Source: Roseofilum capinflatum BLCC-M114 (GTDB taxonomy: Bacteria; Cyanobacteriota; Cyanobacteriia; Cyanobacteriales; Desertifilaceae). From it: a stretch of DNA of 40,075 bases. Location: contig NZ_JAQOSO010000039.1 of assembly GCF_030068505.1 (NCBI RefSeq), positions 1 through 40,075 on the forward strand, given 5' to 3'. Positions 30,610-38,538 of the stretch are shown piece by piece. The stretch's first letter is position 1; each line of letters starts with the position of its first letter. Both the position numbers and the translations under genes were made by a program. Below the pieces are notes generated by a model that did not search any database, was not told the DNA's origin, and saw only the letters and a program-made list of their open reading frames with translations.

Positions 30610-31224
30610 CTAACCCCAAACTCGGCGTAAATCTAACACAAAACCAGGTAAGACTTCTTCACCCGATAACTCGGTAGGATTCGATAAGATTTCTACATCT
30701 AAACCCACTCGATAAACTTCCACCGCTCTATTTTGAGGATCGATTAACCAACCCAATTTCGCCCCATTTTCCATATATTCTTGCATCTTCTCTTGCAGGG
30801 ATTTCAGGGTATCGGACTTTGAGCGCAATTCAACGACAAAATCGGGACAAATATTGGGGAATGTTCCCTTTTGTTCATCCGTCAAAGTATCCCAGCGCTC
30901 TTGACTAATCCAACAGGCATCAGGAGAGAGATTCGCGCCATTGGGTAAAATGAATCCGGTAGAAGAATCAAAGGCTTTCCCTAAATTACCATTGTCTTCA
31001 TACCAACGACCCAATTGTACAATAATGCTAAAGTTACGTTCTCCAGTTTCCCAACCTGTCGGTGGATTCACTCTTAATTCTCCTGTTGCAGTTCTTTCTA
31101 GTCGTAAATCTCGATTACTCTCGGCTAGAGCTTCAAATTGTTCTTGCGTGACATAGAGCTTTAGGGTTGTGGGTAAGGTCAGCAAGAGCGTTTCGGTTTC
31201 GGGTTTGGCTGGTGTCTGTACCAT
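30610..31224 (-). CDS. Uma2-family protein, tandem copy 1
   Basis: A 204-residue Uma2/DUF820 protein, first of three in transcription order, with SPDACWISQERW, CPDFVVELRSKSD and GWLIDPQNR. I start at ATG 31224 (MVQTPAKPETE), preceded by AGAGGTG, because both paralogues begin there; an ATG at 31251 would add nine residues. The variable segment reads VQLGRWYEDNGNLG. It is divergent from rpoC1, with about 160 nt between starts that must hold both promoters. Confidence 0.88.
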   Translation of the reverse strand: MVQTPAKPETETLLLTLPTTLKLYVTQEQFEALAESNRDLRLERTATGELRVNPPTGWETGERNFSIIVQLGRWYEDNGNLGKAFDSSTGFILPNGANLSPDACWISQERWDTLTDEQKGTFPNICPDFVVELRSKSDTLKSLQEKMQEYMENGAKLGWLIDPQNRAVEVYRVGLDVEILSNPTELSGEEVLPGFVLDLRRVWG

Positions 31225-31384
31225 ATTCACCTCTGCGATCTTATGATTCATTTTAGGCGATCGCCTCTACAACCCAGATAAAAAGTCACCCATTCCCCAT
31301 TACTCCCTCAAAGCGCTATAATAACAGATTGGGCTAGTCCAGTTTCTCAAGGCAGCGTTATTCACCACTCATTGAGCAGCAGCA

Positions 31385-33292
31385 ATGAAAAATCAGCAAC
31401 AACGGTTTGATTACGTCAAAATTGGTATTGCTTCTCCTGACCGGATTCGGCAATGGGGAGAGCGAACCCTTCCCAATGGGTCAGTGGTTGGGGAAGTGAC
31501 CAAACCAGAAACCATTAACTATCGTACCCTCAAGCCCGAAATGGATGGCCTCTTCTGCGAGCGGATTTTTGGGCCAGCTAAAGATTGGGAATGTCATTGT
31601 GGAAAGTATAAACGAGTTCGTCATCGCGGGATTGTTTGCGAGCGTTGCGGCGTAGAAGTCACGGAATCTAGAGTGCGTCGCCATCGCATGGGTCATATTC
31701 AATTAGCCGCTCCAGTTGCCCATGTGTGGTACTTAAAAGGAATACCCAGTTATATGGCGATTCTGCTGGATATGCCTTTGCGGGATGTGGAACAAATTGT
31801 GTATTTTAATGCCTATGTTGTTCTCGATCCCGGTAATACGCCAGAAGTGGCCAAAACCAATGAAGAAATTCCCCCCCTCAGTTATAAACAACTGCTCAAT
31901 GAAGACCAGTGGATGGACATTGAAGACCAATTGTATTCTGAAGAGTCAGAATTAATTGGCGTGGAAGTGGGCATTGGTGCAGAAGCCATTGAGCGCTTAT
32001 TAGGCGATTTAGAATTGGAAACGGTAGCGGAACAACTGCGGGAAGATATCCTTAATTCTAAGGGGCAAAAACGGGCGAAGTTAATCAAACGTTTGCGGGT
32101 GATTGATAACTTTATTGCTACGGGTTCTAAACCGGAATGGATGATTTTAAGTATGCTTCCGGTGATTCCGCCCGATTTGCGTCCCATGGTGCAGTTGGAT
32201 GGGGGGCGGTTTGCCACGAGCGATTTAAATGATCTTTATCGTCGGGTGATTAACCGGAATAATCGGTTAGCTCGGCTGCAAGAGATTTTAGCACCGGAGA
32301 TTATTGTCCGTAATGAAAAACGGATGTTACAAGAAGCGGTGGATGCTCTGATTGATAATGGTCGGCGAGGTCGCACGGTGGTGGGAGCCAATAACCGGCC
32401 GTTGAAATCTTTGTCGGATATTATTGAGGGGAAACAGGGCCGGTTCCGGCAGAATTTGTTAGGAAAACGGGTGGATTATTCCGGTCGTTCGGTGATCGTG
32501 GTGGGGCCAAAGTTACACATTTACCAGTGTGGTCTACCGAAGGAAATGGCGATCGAATTGTTCCAACCGTTTGTGATTCATCGCTTAATTCGTCAAGGTT
32601 TGGTGAATAATATTAAGGCGGCCAAAAAGCTGATTCAACGGAATGATCCGAGTGTTTGGGATGTGCTGGAAGAGGTGATTGAAGGTCACCCGGTCTTGCT
32701 CAACCGCGCTCCGACGTTGCACCGGTTAGGGATTCAAGCCTTTGAACCGATGTTGGTGGAAGGGCGAGCGATTCAGTTACATCCGTTGGTTTGTCCGGCG
32801 TTTAATGCTGACTTTGATGGCGACCAAATGGCGGTGCATGTGCCGTTGTCTTTGGAGTCCCAATCTGAGGCGCGGTTGTTGATGTTAGCGTCGAATAATG
32901 TGATGTCTCCGGCGACGGGACGGCCGATTATTACGCCGTCTCAGGATATGGTGTTGGGATGTTACTATTTAACGGCGGAAAATCCTTGGGCGCAGAAAGG
33001 GGGCGATCGCTTTTTTGCCTCTTTAGATGATGCTATTCGAGCCTACGATCAAGATCAAGTAGAGCTACATACCTATATCTGGGTGCGGTATGACGGTGAG
33101 GTGGAATCCCCCGAAAAGGATGATGAAATCGTCTCCGAAGAACAGCTCGAAGACGGAACCGTTAACCGGGTTTACCTCTATCGTCGAGTGCGGGAAACGG
33201 CCGAAGGGGAACAGCTCTGCCAGTATATTCGCACGACTCCCGGTCGGATTATTTTTAATAAGACGATTCAAGAGTCTATCCTGAGTGTTTAG
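31385..33292 (+). CDS. rpoC1: RNA polymerase gamma subunit (RpoC1)
   Basis: A 635-residue N-terminal half of beta-prime, separate in cyanobacteria. It has the zinc site Cys70, Cys72, Cys85, Cys88 (ECHCGKYK and VCERCGVE), the clamp and lid region [20 protein letters not shown], and the catalytic NADFDGDQM with Asp476, Asp478 and Asp480 that holds the active-site magnesium. It ends at the usual split point, [14 protein letters not shown]. The gene lies alone: Uma2 genes precede it divergently and dcd follows, whereas many cyanobacteria have rpoB-rpoC1-rpoC2 in one operon. Synechocystis PCC 6803 also has a detached rpoC1. Two hairpins follow the stop. Confidence 0.97.
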   Translation: MKNQQQRFDYVKIGIASPDRIRQWGERTLPNGSVVGEVTKPETINYRTLKPEMDGLFCERIFGPAKDWECHCGKYKRVRHRGIVCERCGVEVTESRVRRHRMGHIQLAAPVAHVWYLKGIPSYMAILLDMPLRDVEQIVYFNAYVVLDPGNTPEVAKTNEEIPPLSYKQLLNEDQWMDIEDQLYSEESELIGVEVGIGAEAIERLLGDLELETVAEQLREDILNSKGQKRAKLIKRLRVIDNFIATGSKPEWMILSMLPVIPPDLRPMVQLDGGRFATSDLNDLYRRVINRNNRLARLQEILAPEIIVRNEKRMLQEAVDALIDNGRRGRTVVGANNRPLKSLSDIIEGKQGRFRQNLLGKRVDYSGRSVIVVGPKLHIYQCGLPKEMAIELFQPFVIHRLIRQGLVNNIKAAKKLIQRNDPSVWDVLEEVIEGHPVLLNRAPTLHRLGIQAFEPMLVEGRAIQLHPLVCPAFNADFDGDQMAVHVPLSLESQSEARLLMLASNNVMSPATGRPIITPSQDMVLGCYYLTAENPWAQKGGDRFFASLDDAIRAYDQDQVELHTYIWVRYDGEVESPEKDDEIVSEEQLEDGTVNRVYLYRRVRETAEGEQLCQYIRTTPGRIIFNKTIQESILSV

Positions 33293-33303
33293 TGGTCTAG
33301 GGA

Positions 33304-33360
33304 GAGGGGCAATCTCGCCCCTCACTCGCCTTAATTCCCCTACGCGAGGGGAGATTAAGG
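33304..33360 (+). terminator. Double hairpin after rpoC1
   Basis: First stem GAGGGGC/GCCCCTC (33304-33323), second stem CCTTAAT...ATTAAGG with an inner CCCCT/AGGGG (33329-33360). No T-tract, so this may be a processing or termination structure or a dispersed repeat. Confidence 0.55.
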
Positions 33361-33439
33361 TACACAGGATACGAACCTGATACAAGAAGGAAACACTTCA
33401 TGTATGATGACTAAAGTCTTGATAAACTAGAATTCAGAT

Positions 33440-34036
33440 ATGCTCAAGAATGATAAGTGGATTGCCGAACAAGCCCAGAGTGGGATGATTGACCCGTTTG
33501 AACCTTCATTGATTCGGGCGATCGAAGAAGACCATGGATTAGTCAGAAAAGTCTTAAGTTATGGAGCCTCCTCCTATGGTTATGATATTCGATTAAGTCC
33601 TAAAGAATTTCTCATCTTTAAGCACATTCCCGGTACAGTCGTCGATCCGAAAAATTTTAATTCCCAAAATCTCGAATCTGTTCCCCTGCACCAGGATGAA
33701 CAGGGAGACTTTTTTATTATTCCTGCCCATAGTTACGGTTTAGGTGTTGCCCTAGAGCGCCTAGACGTTCCCCCTAACATTACGGTCATTTGTTTGGGTA
33801 AGTCCACATATGCTAGATGTTCTATTATCCTGAATGCCACCCCCGCAGAAGCCTGTTGGCGCGGCCATCTGACCTTAGAACTCTCCAACTCTTCGAGTGC
33901 TGACTGTCGAGTGTATGCGAATGAAGGGATTGCCCAATTGTTATTTTTTGAAGGAGAACCCTGTAAGGTTACTTATGAAGACCGATTGGGTAAGTATCAG
34001 GATCAATCTCACCAAGTTGTTTTACCGAAAGTTTAA
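33440..34036 (+). CDS. dcd: dCTP deaminase
   Basis: A 198-residue trimeric enzyme that deaminates dCTP to dUTP for thymidylate synthesis. Visible: SYGYDIRLSPKEF near residues 45-57, the nucleotide-binding GKSTYARC (120-127), the catalytic Glu137 in TPAEACWRG, and YANEGIAQLLFFEGEPC near the C-terminus. The length is near the family's usual 190-200. Some family members are bifunctional dCTP deaminase/dUTPases; I cannot separate the two. It is followed by the interrupted small secreted-protein gene on the same strand. Confidence 0.95.
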   Translation: MLKNDKWIAEQAQSGMIDPFEPSLIRAIEEDHGLVRKVLSYGASSYGYDIRLSPKEFLIFKHIPGTVVDPKNFNSQNLESVPLHQDEQGDFFIIPAHSYGLGVALERLDVPPNITVICLGKSTYARCSIILNATPAEACWRGHLTLELSNSSSADCRVYANEGIAQLLFFEGEPCKVTYEDRLGKYQDQSHQVVLPKV

Positions 34037-34047
34037 GTTAATGTAGA

Positions 34048-34209
34048 GTGTTGCCAAGCCTAAATTGTTTACCGCGTATTTTTGCTGGGCTGTTGATGCT
34101 CGCCATTCTATTAACTGTTAATATTGCTCCTGTACAAGCCTCAATTTGTCGTCAACAGGGCAATAATCGCATTTGTATTCTCACCATTAAGCGCAGTGCT
34201 AAATATTAG
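34048..34209 (+). pseudogene. Split small secreted protein, N-terminal part
   Basis: From a GTG or TTG start the frame gives a signal peptide (LPRIFAGLLMLAILLTVNIA, ending PVQA) followed by SICRQQGNNRICILTIKRSA and a stop created by the insertion. The matching C-terminal half lies beyond the IS element at 35831-35990. Joining AAATAT to TGGGAA restores a single frame of about 105 codons with paired cysteines. I do not recognise the family. Confidence 0.75.
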
Positions 34210-34400
34210 TGACGTTCTCTCCCGTCAAATCAAAGATTATGACGGGAAGCTCTCAAAAGAGACTAAGTTGAACCCATTCTCCTTTTAAAGTTTCTTGCTT
34301 CACTGGCTGACTAACGTCTAAGCCTCCACAAGCAGAAACGATGAGACCCACCGCCTGTATTTGTTCTATTGCTCGATTGAGAATATTCACCGCCGCATTT
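34210..34400 (-). ncRNA. Possible TnpB guide RNA (reRNA) region
   Basis: In IS200/IS605 elements the guide RNA of TnpB overlaps the 3' end of tnpB and the transposon right end, with the guide read from flanking DNA. This position holds the last tnpB codons and the 34220-34247 hairpin. The guide would then begin near 34209 and read into the host gene on the minus strand. This is inference from the family; the exact ends are not visible. Confidence 0.35.
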
Positions 34401-35521
34401 TCGTCGCGATCCATTATTAATCCGCATTTCGGACATTCGTGAGTACGAATTGATAGAGTCTTCGGAACTTTTGCACCACAATTGCTACAATTTTGACTGG
34501 TGCCGTGAGGATTTACTTTTACTACCCGGACACCGCATTTTACTGCCACTGTTTCCAAGATATTAATAAATTGTCCCCAGGCTACATCAAGAACTGATGA
34601 AGCTAATCGAGTACGGGCTAATCCCTTAATATTTAAGTCCTCTACTGCTATTAAGTCATAGGTTTTAACTAGGGCATGGGCTATTTTATAATGAAAATCT
34701 TTTCGCTGGCGGGCTATTTTTTGATGAAGTTTAGCAATTTGGTTTTGTTGCTTCAGATAATTAGACGAGCCTTTCTGTTTTCTTGCTAATCGACGTTGCT
34801 GATGGGCTAGATGTTTTTGAGCCTGGCGATAGTGTTGTTTAACGGCAACGGTTTCTCCGTTAGAAGTTGTTAAAAATTCTTTAAGTCCGACATCTGCTCC
34901 TACTGCTGATTTGATGGTTTCTAACGGCAATAGTTGAGCGATTGTGTCATCTTTAATTACCAAACAAACGTAGTAACCATCTGCTTTTTTGACAATTGAT
35001 GCGGTTTTCAGTTCAAAACCTTCTGGAATAGGACGATGCCTGATAACGAGAATTTTCCCCAATCGTGTCGTTATCAGATTTTTCCCATCAAATTTAATTG
35101 TGGATTTCGGATGATTAACTCTCGAAAACTCAAACGATCTCAACTGTCCTGCTTTTTTAAACCTCGGTCGCCCTCCTCTCTTGCCACTTTTATCGGGGAC
35201 TCTCCATTTTTTCCATGCCTTATCTAATCTTTGCAGATTAATTTGTTGCACTTCCGAATAGATTTCTTGGTATTCAGGGAACAAAACCTTGGTTTCTTTA
35301 AGTGCTGCTTGTTGCGTGTAGTAATTGACCTGTTCTGGTATCTCGCCAATAGGTTCAGACACTAAACTACATCGATCTATTTGAGAACGAGTTCGCCTTA
35401 AATAGTCCAACCTTTGACCTAAAGCATAGTTCCAATGTCGCCGCAGTAGTTCTAGCCACCAATCGATTTGGGCCGCCTGTTGATTTGTTGGGCGCAATCG
35501 GTACTCGTAGGTTAAAATCAT
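34253..35521 (-). CDS. tnpB: TnpB RNA-guided nuclease of IS200/IS605
   Basis: A 422-residue TnpB, the RNA-guided DNA nuclease ancestral to Cas12. All three RuvC acidic residues are present: Asp210 in AVGADVGLKEF, Glu294 in LIAVEDLNIKG and Asp373 in MDRDENAAVN. The zinc ribbon CSNCG (345-349) and CPKCG (363-367) is intact. The N-terminal helix-turn-helix region (YEYRLRPTNQQ) and the arginine-rich recognition part are complete. TnpB promotes retention of its transposon by cutting the donor site after excision. Here the partner tnpA is broken, so the element cannot move by itself unless served in trans. It is divergent from tnpA with 28 nt between. Confidence 0.94.
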   Translation of the reverse strand: MILTYEYRLRPTNQQAAQIDWWLELLRRHWNYALGQRLDYLRRTRSQIDRCSLVSEPIGEIPEQVNYYTQQAALKETKVLFPEYQEIYSEVQQINLQRLDKAWKKWRVPDKSGKRGGRPRFKKAGQLRSFEFSRVNHPKSTIKFDGKNLITTRLGKILVIRHRPIPEGFELKTASIVKKADGYYVCLVIKDDTIAQLLPLETIKSAVGADVGLKEFLTTSNGETVAVKQHYRQAQKHLAHQQRRLARKQKGSSNYLKQQNQIAKLHQKIARQRKDFHYKIAHALVKTYDLIAVEDLNIKGLARTRLASSVLDVAWGQFINILETVAVKCGVRVVKVNPHGTSQNCSNCGAKVPKTLSIRTHECPKCGLIMDRDENAAVNILNRAIEQIQAVGLIVSACGGLDVSQPVKQETLKGEWVQLSLF

Positions 35522-35549
35522 TTTACCAGTATATAACTTACCGCTTGCA

Positions 35550-35809
35550 ATGTCAACTCAGTATGATAAAGGATTTAGGTCGGTTTACGCACTTACCGCT
35601 CATCTTGTCTTGGTTACTTAAGTAAATTTATTGCTAATCTTAAAACGGTTTCTAGCCGTTTAATCCGTAAAGAATTTGACGATTATCTCCAACAATTTTA
35701 TCGGAAACCTGTATTCTGGACTGGATCTTATTTTGTTGCTAGTTGTGGTGGCGTAACGGTAGAACAGCTTAAGCAATATGTCCAACAACAAGAAGTCCCC
35801 GGAAAATAA
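35550..35809 (+). pseudogene. tnpA: Internally deleted tnpA (Y1 transposase)
   Basis: The frame starts MSTQYDKGFRSVYALTAHLV and stops after LVT. After a frame change at about 35620 it resumes with KFIANLKTVSSRLIRKEF and ends LKQYVQQQEVPGK, which contains the catalytic tyrosine. The central part with the HUH motif, about 50-60 residues, is missing. The N- and C-terminal pieces are recognisable IS200/IS605 TnpA sequence. The deletion plus frameshift makes it non-functional. Confidence 0.88.
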
Positions 35810-35830
35810 AGATGCCCTGCCGACATTTAG

Positions 35831-35990
35831 TTGGGAATATCGTGCATCTGTGCGAGTGAACGATCGCACCTATCCGATAGAAATCTATAATTGTCGTCAA
35901 AAAGTCCGGATCAAAGCGGATAAAACGATTGTTCCTTTTGCTCTAGATGGGCCGGGGCATTTAATTTGTAACCTTCTTTCTCACTCATAA
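35831..35990 (+). pseudogene. Split small secreted protein, C-terminal part
   Basis: Reads WEYRASVRVNDRTYPIEIYN, then CRQKVRIKADKTIVPFA and a stop after LLSHS. It is open without its own good start; an ATG at 35778 lies within transposon sequence. It continues the frame of 34048-34209 once the element is removed. Confidence 0.75.
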
Positions 35991-36067
35991 CCGCAAAACA
36001 TAGGCTAGACTAGCAATAATTATAGAGTGTCTGTGTTGGTCAAGTAGAAAGTATTAAATTTAGATCT

Positions 36068-37441
36068 ATGACTACGGAATTAAGCAAAGGGGCACGGTTG
36101 AATCTGTCCCAAAATTATCCCCAAGTGCAACACCTCCAGATTGAGGTAGGTTGGAGTGCTACAGAACCGGGCTATGAGGTGGATGGCTCGGTGTTTATGT
36201 TAGGGGCTAATGGTTTGATTCCTGCGGAAGAGTATTTTGTTTTTTATAATAATCCCCGATCGCCCGATCGCGCTTTGCAGAGAGTTGAAAATTGTGAAGA
36301 AGGTCGGCAACGGTTTATGCTCGATTTGAGCCAACTGAGTGCCCTGATTACTGAATTAGTGTTTGTGGTCACCATCCATGAAGGAGTCGAGAAAAATCAA
36401 AGTTTTCGCCACATTGAGCAGGCCTTTATGGCCATCTCCAATGCTCAAACTCAGGAAGAATTAGCCCGTTATGCCTTAACCGAACCCTTTACCTCAGAAA
36501 CCGCCCTCGAATTTGGTCGCCTGTATCAAAAAGATAGCCAATGGCGTTTTCATGCCCTCGGTCAAGGCTATAATTCTGGATTACAAGGTTTTTTAGACCA
36601 ATATCATCAAGAAGGAGCCACCCCACCTGCACCCCCCCAACCCTCTCGCCGAACAAAAGCGGTTGAGTTAGAGAAGAAATTGGAAAAGGAAGCACCCCAG
36701 TTATTTGATCTGGTTAAAAAAGCGGATATTTCTCTGCAAAAGGCGAATTTAACCGATCATCAAGCGCAAGTGGCTCTCTGTTTAGATGTGTCGGGTTCCA
36801 TGTATTCTCTGTATAACTCAGGGAAGATTCAACGGTTAGCGGAGAAAATATTAGCCCTTGGTTGTCGGTTTGATGATGATGGAGCGATTAAAATTTTCCT
36901 GTTTGCAGGAAATGCCCAGAATCGGGGAGAGATGACGGTGGAGAATTTCCATAATTTTATCGGTCAAGCCTATAACCAATATGGGGGTGCAGGGGGAACG
37001 AATTATGCTCCCGCTTTGCAAGGGATTAGAAATGCCTATTTTCCTGATGGTGGGGGAGGAAGCCGACACTCTCCTTTGAAGGCGAATGTACCGGTTTACG
37101 TGATGTTTGTTACGGATGGGAGACCGTTCGATCAAGCTCAGTCTGAACAACAGTTACAGTGGTCATCCTATGAGCCGATTTTCTGGCAATTTATGGCTAT
37201 TGGTCAGTCGAGTAAGGATGCTAAAGCCAAACGTGGAGGTATTTTAGGCTTTTTGAGTGGGGGGAGTCAGTTTGAGTTTTTGGAAAACTTAGATGATTTG
37301 GAGGGACGATATCTCGATAATGCGGATTTCTTTAGTGTGGAAGATCCGGAGGCGATCGCCGACCAAGAGCTGTATGATTTGTTGATGACAGAATACCCCA
37401 ATTGGCTCAAAACTGCACGCGATCGGGGTTTGCTGTCCTAA
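36068..37441 (+). CDS. TerD domain - vWA domain protein
   Basis: A 457-residue fusion. Residues 1-180 form a TerD domain (KGARLNLSQNY, IEVGWSATEPGYEVDGSVFM, FVFYNNPRSPD, LVFVVTIHEG), a calcium-binding beta-sandwich. After a linker (about 180-235) comes a von Willebrand A domain whose MIDAS metal site begins with Asp240 in LCLDVSGSM and continues through GGTNYAPALQGI and FVTDGRP. The layout matches TerF-type proteins of the tellurite/stress (ter) systems, thought to act at the membrane with other Ter proteins and metal ions. No other ter gene is in the window. TerD usually has DxD acidic calcium ligands; EPGYEVDGS keeps that pattern partly. Confidence 0.9.
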   Translation: MTTELSKGARLNLSQNYPQVQHLQIEVGWSATEPGYEVDGSVFMLGANGLIPAEEYFVFYNNPRSPDRALQRVENCEEGRQRFMLDLSQLSALITELVFVVTIHEGVEKNQSFRHIEQAFMAISNAQTQEELARYALTEPFTSETALEFGRLYQKDSQWRFHALGQGYNSGLQGFLDQYHQEGATPPAPPQPSRRTKAVELEKKLEKEAPQLFDLVKKADISLQKANLTDHQAQVALCLDVSGSMYSLYNSGKIQRLAEKILALGCRFDDDGAIKIFLFAGNAQNRGEMTVENFHNFIGQAYNQYGGAGGTNYAPALQGIRNAYFPDGGGGSRHSPLKANVPVYVMFVTDGRPFDQAQSEQQLQWSSYEPIFWQFMAIGQSSKDAKAKRGGILGFLSGGSQFEFLENLDDLEGRYLDNADFFSVEDPEAIADQELYDLLMTEYPNWLKTARDRGLLS

Positions 37442-37469
37442 GTTCAGGTGGGAGCATTCAGTCTAACCA

Positions 37470-38219
37470 TCAGGGGAGAACGGTAATTTGACCGATACAG
37501 AAGATTTTTTCCGGGCTGATGTGGAGCTGTTCAAGGGCCACTTCAGTTCCGAGTTCGATATCGAGGGAGTCTAAGGGTTGGGTGAACCAGCCTGGTGGAG
37601 TGTCAATGGTAAGGGAATGGAAGTGTAGTAAATGACCCTGAATCAGGTCTAGATTGCTGTTTATTTTGAGACAGGCGTGAGGATCGTCAGGTTGAGGCCA
37701 GGTGGCTTCTAGGCTGAGTTGATGGTGACCGAGGGTAATGGTGTGCCACTGGGGGGAAGACGTGGCTAGGAGGCGATCGCCGCCATTTGTTTGACTGGCT
37801 TTGAGTAGTTCTCGCAGAAATTCGGTGAGTCCTTGGGAGAGCAGTCCTCCAGGGGTGAGGGAGTCTTGGAGTTGTTGGGCCGTAATTTGGAGTTGCCCCT
37901 TGACGAGAATGGGGTCAAGGAGACGCAAGGGTTTGCGCCGCAAAACTTGGGGTAAATTCGTGCGAATGGTGTCGGCTTCGAGCTGAAGTTGGCTCAGATG
38001 GAGTCCTTGGTAGATGGCTTGACTGGCTTGGACGGCGACATGGGGAATGAGACCGGATAGAATTTGGCGATCGCCTGCATCAATCCTCAGATGTAAATCG
38101 TGGATTTCTTCTGCTTGCGATCGGAGCCACAGTTGTAAGGCGGGAGAAAGTACCCGACTAATGAGACCGTGTTTACTGCCTGGACGGGTCTCTATTTCTC
38201 TCGGCTGCGCTGGGGTCAT
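37470..38219 (-). CDS. DUF2993 (LmeA-like) domain protein
   Basis: A 249-residue protein of the DUF2993 family, common in cyanobacteria and actinobacteria (mycobacterial LmeA binds lipid). The family pattern is seen as LISRVLSPALQLWLRSQAEE, an INAGD-like RIDAGDRQILSGLIP, LRLLDPILVKGQLQITAQQL and FHSLTIDTPPGW. There is no signal peptide, so it is probably cytoplasmic or membrane-associated. It converges on the TerD-vWA gene, with 28 nt between stops, and is divergent from the DUF4912 gene. Function is unknown in cyanobacteria. Confidence 0.87.
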   Translation of the reverse strand: MTPAQPREIETRPGSKHGLISRVLSPALQLWLRSQAEEIHDLHLRIDAGDRQILSGLIPHVAVQASQAIYQGLHLSQLQLEADTIRTNLPQVLRRKPLRLLDPILVKGQLQITAQQLQDSLTPGGLLSQGLTEFLRELLKASQTNGGDRLLATSSPQWHTITLGHHQLSLEATWPQPDDPHACLKINSNLDLIQGHLLHFHSLTIDTPPGWFTQPLDSLDIELGTEVALEQLHISPEKIFCIGQITVLP

Positions 38220-38538
38220 GAATAACTGTATTTGTTCACTCTGAGTATTTGTACTGCCTAATTTTAGGCATAATGGATTGTATTCTATCGTGTCTACTCA
38301 CTTCTTTTTACCGATCCCTTCATATTGTCATGAAATGATGACTTAAATTCCTGATGAACCCAACAAAAGTCATCTTTCTATGACAAAAACATGGAGATCG
38401 AGCTGAGATCCCGTCAAATCACCCAAAATTCCCTGACGTTCCCCTTGCACTACCCTATTTTTTTTTGCAATATGTTAAGCAGTTGATCCCCAAGCTCAAC
38501 CCTTGAGTTAACGATTAAGACATTAGGAGAGCCTGTCC
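38220..38538. other. Divergent spacer between DUF2993 and DUF4912 genes
   Basis: No gene recognised. A run of nine or more T residues sits at 38458-38466, a small hairpin CTCAA-CCC-TTGAG at 38495-38507 and the ribosome site TAGGAGAG at 38523-38530. Both promoters must lie here; I cannot assign -35/-10 boxes with confidence. Confidence 0.5.

Larger units (their letters stand above)
34210..35830. mobile_element. IS200/IS605-family element with intact tnpB
   Basis: About 1.62 kb inserted in a small secreted-protein gene, whose two halves lie on both sides. It contains divergent tnpB (minus) and a defective tnpA (plus). The tnpB-side end has a perfect 8-bp hairpin TCCCGTCA/TGACGGGA at 34220-34247, as expected of the subterminal palindromes of this family. 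No target duplication is seen, which fits the family's single-strand insertion. Boundaries are inferred from the restored host frame and may be off by a few bases. Confidence 0.8.

Noticed and set aside
35778-35990. Independent small gene starting at ATG 35778
   Set aside because: Its first codons lie inside the tnpA remnant and transposon end; only the part after 35831 belongs to the host gene, as the second half of a split frame.
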